A DNA stretch of 10,347 bases, taken from the NCBI GenBank assembly GCA_003164825.1, contig PLUH01000025.1, forward strand, positions 1-10,347, in the 5' to 3' direction. Shown here one piece after another: positions 6,057 through 10,347 of this stretch; positions within the stretch are counted from its first letter, which is position 1, and every line of letters starts with the position of its first letter. Under the pieces are notes generated by a model that did not search any database, had not been told where the DNA came from, and was given only the letters and a program-made list of their open reading frames with translations. The position numbers and the translations under genes are program-made. Origin of the DNA: Hyphomicrobiales bacterium (GTDB lineage Bacteria; Pseudomonadota; Alphaproteobacteria; Rhizobiales; Beijerinckiaceae).

Positions 6057-7019
6057 TTATCCAAGTGAAAGGGTGAGAAGTTCGTTGGCCAGTGAGTAGG
6101 GGTCCGACTCGCGTTTTTGCAGGCGTTCGGTTATGGACTTCCGGAAGCGTGCAGAGGACGTTGCGAACCGGTCCATCAGGAGGGTTTCGGCAGTTTTCTG
6201 CAGTCTAAAGCTGGCGATGGAGGCTTCGCGCGCAGCACTCGGCTTGACACCGGACGCAAAGGCACGGTGCTTTTCGATTTCTTCCACCAGTTCCGGGTAG
6301 CCATCTCCGGTGTATGAGCTCAAGCCAACAACTGGCGTCCGCCATGCCGGCAGCCGCGAGGTCGCTGCATCGAGTGTTAGCATCTGCTTGATATCGACCA
6401 GGGTCTTGTTGGCGTCTGAGCGGTCGCATTTCGACACAACGTGGATGTCGGCGATTTCCAACATTCCGGCCTTGATCGCCTGAATTTCATCGCCGAGGCC
6501 AGGCGCGGATACAACGATCGTTGTGTGCGAGGCCTTCGCGATTTCGACCTCATCCTGGCCGACGCCTACAGTCTCGACGATAATTGTATCGAAACCGGCA
6601 AAGTCGAGGATATCGATAGCGCTCAAAGTTGCATGCGCAAGTCCTCCGACGGAGCCGTGCGTCGCCATACTTCGGATATAAACGCCCGGGTCCATCACCA
6701 AATCACTCATCCGGATGCGATCACCTAGGATCGCGCCACCCGAATAGGGGCTCGATGGATCGACGGCGATGACGCCAACTTTCGAGCCTTTGCGACGGAG
6801 CTTCGCGGTCAGCGAGGCCACTAACGTCGACTTGCCGCTCCCTGGCACGCCCGTGATGCCGATAACGTGCGAGCGCCCGGCGCGCAGATAGATCTCCGCT
6901 AGGGCTCCCCGCGCCTCCGCCATATTTGCTTCAGCGCGCGAGATTAGGCGGCCGATGGCTGCGGTCTCGCCTGTCGCGGCTCGTTCGACGAGTTCTCCTG
7001 ACGGGACATATGGACTCAC
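6057..7019 (-). CDS. meaB: MeaB/ArgK-type G-protein chaperone of the mutase
   Basis: This GTPase (320 residues) gates delivery of adenosylcobalamin to the mutase and protects it from inactivation, as known for MeaB of methylmalonyl-CoA mutase and the MeaH proteins of HCM clusters. The P-loop is GVPGSGKS (57-64); AVDPSSPYSGGAILGDRIRM (85-104) and the Walker B/G3 segment ETVGVGQDEVE (149-159) are typical of the family. The G4 base-recognition motif, usually NKxD, is SKCD (196-199), an Asn-to-Ser change. The C-terminal dimerisation arm is present. The start is GTG 7019, overlapping the ligase stop by 4 bases (GTGA), so translation is probably coupled. Its position between ligase and mutase ties it to this mutase and not to a housekeeping methylmalonyl-CoA mutase. 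Confidence 0.92.
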   Translation of the reverse strand: MSPYVPSGELVERAATGETAAIGRLISRAEANMAEARGALAEIYLRAGRSHVIGITGVPGSGKSTLVASLTAKLRRKGSKVGVIAVDPSSPYSGGAILGDRIRMSDLVMDPGVYIRSMATHGSVGGLAHATLSAIDILDFAGFDTIIVETVGVGQDEVEIAKASHTTIVVSAPGLGDEIQAIKAGMLEIADIHVVSKCDRSDANKTLVDIKQMLTLDAATSRLPAWRTPVVGLSSYTGDGYPELVEEIEKHRAFASGVKPSAAREASIASFRLQKTAETLLMDRFATSSARFRKSITERLQKRESDPYSLANELLTLSLG

Positions 7020-8458
7020 GCGTCACGCCCCAAATTTTCAATCTGGGCATTCATCTCGCGGAATACCGCCCTATCGTCTATGATGCGTCGCGCTTTGAAA
7101 TCGGTGCGGGGTAGGGTTCCCCTGGCGACAACCTCCGCCTTGGTGCGGACTCCAAGCAATTTGTGGATTCGCTTGGCAATGGCATCGCGGAAGTGCTCGA
7201 GCCCGCCATTGACGTGTTCGTCGGCCTCGACGCGCAGCAGGAGTTCATCCATTGCCGCTTCTCGCGTGATGATGATCTGGTGCTCACCGCCGTAGCCCGG
7301 CGTCGCGCTGAGCGCGGCGTCGATCTCGCTCGGGTAGACGTTTTCACCTCGGATCGTGAACATGTCGTCGATGCGTCCAAATATGCCCTGTGGCAAACGG
7401 GGGTATGTCCGGCCGCATGGATTTGGTTCATCCACCCACCGCGTAAGATCGCCAGACGCGAGACGGATCATCGGTTGTGAAGTCCGTTCAAGATGTGTGT
7501 AAACTGGCGTCCCACGCTGGCCATAAGGAATACGTCGCATCGATTGCGGATCGCAGACCTCCGTGTAGACGATGTCTTGCCAGCACAGCATTCCCTCGGT
7601 TTCGTCCGAGCCTGCGACATGCATCCAGGGCGACATCTCCGCCATCGAACCGCAATCGAAAACCTTGGCCCCGTAAAGTTCGGCTATACGATCGCGGACG
7701 CCGGGAATGGATGCACCGGGCTCGCCGGAGAAGAACATGTACTTGAGTGCAAAGTCGCGGGGGTTGAGGCCTTCGTCGATCGCCACCTGGGCCAGGTGCA
7801 GCGCATAAGTCGGGGTCCCGTAGAAGCCGGCTGGCTTCAAGGCATCAAGCCATTGGGCGCAGCGGGCGGTCATGCCTGGTGCTCCAGCGCCGAAAGGGAA
7901 AGCCTGGGCGCCGAGCCGTTCGGCGCCTGCGAGAGCGCCCCAGCTGCCCATATACAGGCTGAGGATCGCGGCAATGCAGATCATGTCGCCAGGTCGCATT
8001 CCCATAGCCCACATGACCCGGGCGTGCGCGTTTGCAATTGCGGTCCAGTCATTGCGACCAATCGCGAATGCTGTCGGTCGGCCAGTCGTTCCGCTGGTGC
8101 CGTGGACGTGAAAAATCTCTTTCTCGGGGACGCAAAGATAGTCGCCGAACGGTGGGGCCTTTGCCTGTGATTCCCTCAACTCCCGCTTTGTTATGACTGG
8201 GACTCTATCCTCGAATTCCTCGAGCGAACCGAGACTATCTGGGTGAAAGCCGGCCTGATCCCAACGTCGCTTATAGAAGGCAGAATTGGCATATGCGTAG
8301 TCACAGACCTCGCGAAGCCGAAGCAGGATCGCTCCCTCGCGTTCCGTGGCGTTCATGGTTTCACGTTGCGAGAACCAATAACGGCTGGAAGCGGCCGGAA
8401 CATACTCGTCCGAATACGACGGCGGAAATGTCCAGGATTCCATATCTGGCACCGTCAA
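7016..8458 (-). CDS. hcl: AMP-forming acyl-CoA ligase, probably 2-hydroxyisobutyrate-CoA ligase
   Basis: A 480-residue adenylate-forming enzyme of the phenylacetate-CoA ligase branch. It would activate a carboxylic acid with ATP and CoA to the acyl-CoA that the mutase uses. Motifs in order: phosphate loop HGTSGTTGRPT (119-129), FSGEPGASIPG (243-253), FDCGSMAEM (267-275), SGDLTR (335-340), the hinge GRIDDMFTIRGENVYPSEID (361-380), and the C-terminal loop LPRTDFKARRI with the likely catalytic Lys455. It sits between the small mutase subunit (4-base TTGA overlap) and the GTPase (4-base overlap), which points to 2-hydroxyisobutyrate as substrate; the Aquincola HCL enzyme is similar in size and context. 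The start shown is TTG 8458; ATG 8443 (Met6) is an alternative. Substrate is inferred from context; the class is certain. Confidence 0.85.
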   Translation of the reverse strand: MTVPDMESWTFPPSYSDEYVPAASSRYWFSQRETMNATEREGAILLRLREVCDYAYANSAFYKRRWDQAGFHPDSLGSLEEFEDRVPVITKRELRESQAKAPPFGDYLCVPEKEIFHVHGTSGTTGRPTAFAIGRNDWTAIANAHARVMWAMGMRPGDMICIAAILSLYMGSWGALAGAERLGAQAFPFGAGAPGMTARCAQWLDALKPAGFYGTPTYALHLAQVAIDEGLNPRDFALKYMFFSGEPGASIPGVRDRIAELYGAKVFDCGSMAEMSPWMHVAGSDETEGMLCWQDIVYTEVCDPQSMRRIPYGQRGTPVYTHLERTSQPMIRLASGDLTRWVDEPNPCGRTYPRLPQGIFGRIDDMFTIRGENVYPSEIDAALSATPGYGGEHQIIITREAAMDELLLRVEADEHVNGGLEHFRDAIAKRIHKLLGVRTKAEVVARGTLPRTDFKARRIIDDRAVFREMNAQIENLGRDA

Positions 8459-8865
8459 CGCTCGCCCCGTTCGGATACCAATCGAGTCAACGTGGCTACG
8501 ATCATGTCCGGGGGCGTATCCTGAAGCATCACTTCCTTGACCCCCATTTTCCTCAGTTCAAGTACGTCTTCATCTGGCATCACACCACCGGCGACGACAA
8601 TCATATCGTTCGCGCCCTTGCTATCGAGAAGTCGAAATATCTTCGGGAAGACCGTGAGCTGTACGCCCGACAAGAGACTGACTCCGAGTACGTCGACATC
8701 TTCTTGAATAGCCGCTGTTACGACCTCCTCCGGTGTACGATGTAAGCCCGAGTAAATTACGTCCATTCCAGCGTCGCGCAGCGTCCGTGCGACGACTCTG
8801 ATACCCCGGTCGTGACCGTCTAAGCCGACTTTTGCAAGTAGGACACGAATTGGCCGTGTCAACAC
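8455..8865 (-). CDS. hcmB: 2-Hydroxyisobutyryl-CoA mutase, small B12-binding subunit
   Basis: A 136-residue stand-alone cobalamin-binding domain that carries adenosylcobalamin and pairs with the large subunit encoded at 4344-6050. The base-off/His-on signature DGHDRG (16-21) supplies His18 as lower axial ligand; GVSLLSG (61-67) and VAGGVMPDED (91-100) are the other two loops that cradle the cofactor tail. Length equals that of HcmB (136). It is the first gene of the operon, preceded by ribosome-binding site GGAGGA (minus strand, 8869-8874). Spacing is only 3 bases to GTG 8865 but 6 bases to TTG 8862, so TTG 8862 may be the true start (135 residues). The stop overlaps the ligase start. Separate subunits exclude the fused IcmF type. 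Confidence 0.9.
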   Translation of the reverse strand: MLTRPIRVLLAKVGLDGHDRGIRVVARTLRDAGMDVIYSGLHRTPEEVVTAAIQEDVDVLGVSLLSGVQLTVFPKIFRLLDSKGANDMIVVAGGVMPDEDVLELRKMGVKEVMLQDTPPDMIVATLTRLVSERGER

Positions 8866-8867
8866 AT
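8857..8867. repeat. Direct repeat TGTCAACACAT, copy 1
   Basis: Identical to 8929-8939, and 13 of 14 bases match if the repeat is extended to TGTCAACACATMTC. The copies start 72 bases apart. This copy covers the start codon of the small mutase subunit gene. It contains GTGT-CA-ACAC dyad symmetry, as expected for an operator half-site pair, but chance duplication of the start region is possible. Confidence 0.5.
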
Positions 8868-8881
8868 ATCCTCCGATGTCA

Positions 8882-8895
8882 GAATTCTGAATTCA
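8882..8895. promoter_or_regulatory. Palindromic repeat GAATTYTGAATTCA, copy 1
   Basis: GAATTCTGAATTCA here differs by one base from GAATTTTGAATTCA at 8996-9009. It contains the 8-base palindrome TGAATTCA, and it overlaps a 12-base perfect palindrome TCAGAATTCTGA (8879-8890). It lies in the leader of the hcmB operon, 8 bases upstream of its ribosome-binding site. A repeated palindrome between divergent genes is the usual layout for a shared regulator's binding sites; the regulator is not in the window. Confidence 0.5.
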
Positions 8896-8910
8896 AACTC
8901 ACTCCAGAAT

Positions 8911-8927
8911 GGAGGATGTTTTCCTCC
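8911..8927. repeat. Inverted repeat GGAGGA-N5-TCCTCC in the hcmB promoter region
   Basis: Perfect 6-base arms (8911-8916 and 8922-8927) with a 5-base loop. On the minus strand it falls directly downstream of the TTGACA box, i.e. in the -35/-10 spacer, where a repressor would block the promoter. It may instead form an RNA hairpin if transcription starts upstream. Confidence 0.4.
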
Positions 8928-8928
8928 T

Positions 8929-8939
8929 TGTCAACACAT
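8929..8939 (-). promoter_or_regulatory. Direct repeat TGTCAACACAT copy 2 containing a minus-strand TTGACA box
   Basis: Read on the minus strand, 8934-8929 is a perfect TTGACA -35 box for the hcmB operon. At a 17-base spacing the -10 would be CATTCT (8911-8906), a poor match, which fits a promoter that needs an activator. The box lies inside the second copy of the 11-base repeat found at 8857-8867. Confidence 0.35.
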
Positions 8940-8995
8940 CTCTGACGACTTCGCCCAATTAACACAACGCAAAAGCAAAATCCGCGCAATTTTCT

Positions 8996-9009
8996 GAATT
9001 TTGAATTCA
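8996..9009. promoter_or_regulatory. Palindromic repeat GAATTYTGAATTCA, copy 2
   Basis: GAATTTTGAATTCA, also readable as the inverted repeat TGAATT-TTG-AATTCA (8995-9009). It starts exactly 114 bases from copy 1, close to eleven helical turns, which would place both on the same DNA face. It ends 8 bases before the TTGACA at 9018-9023, a classical activator position for the oxygenase promoter. Confidence 0.5.
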
Positions 9010-9017
9010 CAATTCGC

Positions 9018-9047
9018 TTGACATGAGATTGGATTGAAGAGCACGAT
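9018..9047 (+). promoter_or_regulatory. Candidate promoter of the Rieske oxygenase gene
   Basis: TTGACA at 9018-9023 matches the -35 consensus fully. About 18 bases on, CACGAT (9042-9047) is a weak -10. The leader to the start codon would be about 150 bases. No sigma-54 pair was seen. Confidence 0.35.
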
Positions 9048-9188
9048 TAGGTGCAGGTCGATCCTGGGGCCGCTCAAGCCATGCAAGCTAGGCGTTTCGG
9101 CCAGCCGAAAGCGATCTTTGGGAGGTTCGAATGCGGAGTGCGCGACAAGTGCATGCAGACGAACCTCATCTTCAACGCCGAATCGGCG

Positions 9189-9197
9189 AAGGGAGGA
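9189..9197 (+). promoter_or_regulatory. Ribosome-binding site deciding the oxygenase start
   Basis: AAGGGAGGA ends a few bases before GTG 9202, with GGAGG 5 bases from the start. It favours GTG 9202 over the in-frame GTG at 9211. Confidence 0.7.
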
Positions 9198-9201
9198 AAT
9201 T

Positions 9202-10347
9202 GTGGAAGCAGTGAAGAGTGCCGCGCTTAACGCGGTTCATGAAAACAACGAAATCATGACGCGGGTTGGCGCGGACACGCCGATGGGCAATGCGCTGCGT
9301 CGTTTCTGGATGCCGGCGTTGGTGAGCAACGAACTTGAGCGCGACGGTGCGCCAGTGCGACTTCGCATTATGGGCGAGGACCTCGTCAGCTTCCGCGACA
9401 CCAACGGCCGGGTTGGCATCGTTGACGCCTATTGTCGGCACAAGCGGGCCCCCCTCTTCTTCGGTCGCAACGAACAATGCGGCCTGCGTTGTGTCTATCA
9501 CGGTTGGAAATACGATGTTAACGGACAATGCCTTGACATTCCAAACATTGTTCCGCCGGACAATTACGAGACGCTGGTAAAGCGGATGAGTATTAAGGCC
9601 TACGACACGGAGGAGGCCGGAGGAGTCGTGTGGATCTACATGGGCCCGAAGGAAAAGAAGCCGCCGCTTCCTCGCATGGAGTGGATGGGGCTACCAAAGG
9701 ACTATGTTCACGTCTCCCGTTGGCTACAGCGTTCGAATTGGGTGCAGGGAATGGAAGGCGAGCTCGACACCTCGCACATAGGATTTCTCCACGCCTCAAA
9801 CTCTATGCAAGACACTCTCACGCGCGGAGCATCATACGCTAGCGATAGCCGGCCTCTGCTTTTTCTGAAGGAGACCGATTACGGCTTCTACTACGCAGCC
9901 CGCCGGTCCTATCAGGATCAATACTATTGGCGCATTAGCCATTGGATGCTGCCGATGTGGAGTGCAATACCGCCGACTCCCGGCTTTTACTTCGGCCACG
10001 GGCGGGCCTGGTCGCCAATTGACGACTACATGACGACCACCTTCGCCTACCGCTACCGTGTCGACCACCCATTAGATGACGAGGATATGAAGGAGATCAA
10101 CGAGGGGGTCTCGTTTCCGCCGCTGATGACCCGGGGCTCGATCGAGATGCCGAATGGGCACGTGATTGATACGTTCCTGCCAATCGCCAATAAAGCCAAT
10201 GATTATATGATCGATCGTGAACTGCAGCGCACCGCAAGCTTCACTGGCATCCCAGGCGTCAACACCCAGGATCGCGGACTCCAGGAATCGATGCCCGGTG
10301 TACCCGGCGATCGTCCGGGTATCGTCGACCGCACACAGGAGCGGCTT
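9202..10347 (+). CDS. Rieske non-heme iron oxygenase, phthalate-dioxygenase type, partial (candidate tertiary-alcohol oxygenase)
   Basis: The gene starts at GTG 9202 and is still open at the right edge (382 residues seen; the family has roughly 430-480). It is the terminal oxygenase component of a two-protein system that would need a ferredoxin-reductase partner, not in the window. The Rieske cluster ligands are Cys78-x-His80 and Cys97-x2-His100 (FFGRNEQCGLRCVYHGWKYD, 86-105). The mononuclear iron site is in GELDTSHIGFLHAS (186-199): bridging Asp189, His192 and His197; Asp357 in NTQDRGLQESM is the likely carboxylate ligand. These features place it with phthalate 4,5-dioxygenase-like alpha subunits, the class that contains the tert-butyl alcohol oxygenase MdpJ. 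Divergent placement next to the HCM operon makes a tertiary-alcohol substrate plausible, yet an aromatic or other substrate cannot be excluded from sequence. Confidence 0.93.
   Translation, partial: MEAVKSAALNAVHENNEIMTRVGADTPMGNALRRFWMPALVSNELERDGAPVRLRIMGEDLVSFRDTNGRVGIVDAYCRHKRAPLFFGRNEQCGLRCVYHGWKYDVNGQCLDIPNIVPPDNYETLVKRMSIKAYDTEEAGGVVWIYMGPKEKKPPLPRMEWMGLPKDYVHVSRWLQRSNWVQGMEGELDTSHIGFLHASNSMQDTLTRGASYASDSRPLLFLKETDYGFYYAARRSYQDQYYWRISHWMLPMWSAIPPTPGFYFGHGRAWSPIDDYMTTTFAYRYRVDHPLDDEDMKEINEGVSFPPLMTRGSIEMPNGHVIDTFLPIANKANDYMIDRELQRTASFTGIPGVNTQDRGLQESMPGVPGDRPGIVDRTQERL

Noticed and set aside
7493..8170. Plus-strand open frame of 225 codons
   Set aside because: Antisense to the acyl-CoA ligase, whose adenylate-forming motifs are complete.
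9051..9230. Small Cys-containing ORF (GTG 9051 or ATG 9081 to TAA 9228-9230) in the oxygenase leader, overlapping its start by 29 bases
   Set aside because: No good ribosome-binding site, no recognisable motif, and short; a leader peptide is possible but nothing in the sequence supports it beyond being open.
1..10347. CRISPR array, rRNA or complete insertion sequence
   Set aside because: No regularly spaced repeats, no rRNA-like sequence and no transposase with terminal repeats were seen.

Overview
The window looks like an accessory region of a GC-rich alphaproteobacterium, probably of the Hyphomicrobiales. That guess rests on GC-rich codon use on the left side, a PEP-CTERM tail, a TPR-type sulfotransferase and the catabolic genes; it is an inference, not a taxonomic assignment. 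It divides into a left half of mobile-element and gene remnants (about 1-4340) and a right half with an intact catabolic module (4344-10347, running off the right edge).

Left half. After about 440 bases with a strong inverted repeat but no convincing gene comes a tyrosine recombinase (443-1791) broken by a frameshift. It overlaps a small ORF that also looks frameshifted. Then follow a gene-poor stretch, an orphan PEP-CTERM sorting tail on the minus strand (2171-2266), and, immediately divergent from it, a sulfotransferase with an intact catalytic domain but no N-terminal TPR region (2280-3335). Next are nested hairpins (3440-3616) and at least three decayed minus-strand coding segments (3636-4335) with stops and frameshifts. 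This looks like a graveyard of island or prophage-like insertions.

Right half. Four tightly packed minus-strand genes read in the order 8865 to 4344: small B12-binding mutase subunit, AMP-forming acyl-CoA ligase, MeaB-type GTPase chaperone, large mutase subunit. The large subunit carries Ile96 and Asp123, at the positions known to specify 2-hydroxyisobutyryl-CoA mutase (HCM) rather than methylmalonyl-, isobutyryl- or pivalyl-CoA mutase. The proposed flow is 2-hydroxyisobutyrate, activated by the ligase to its CoA ester, rearranged by HcmA/HcmB with B12 to 3-hydroxybutyryl-CoA, with the GTPase protecting or reloading the cofactor.

Divergent from this operon is a Rieske non-heme iron oxygenase of the phthalate-dioxygenase type (9202 to the right edge), the class that includes the tert-butyl alcohol oxygenase MdpJ. 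The pair suggests a tertiary-alcohol or fuel-oxygenate (TBA/MTBE-like) degradation locus. The shared 336-base intergenic region is AT-rich and holds two copies of a 14-base palindromic repeat, two copies of an 11-base repeat, a further inverted repeat and TTGACA boxes on both strands, so the two arms are probably co-regulated. The oxygenase substrate is inferred and not shown by the sequence alone.
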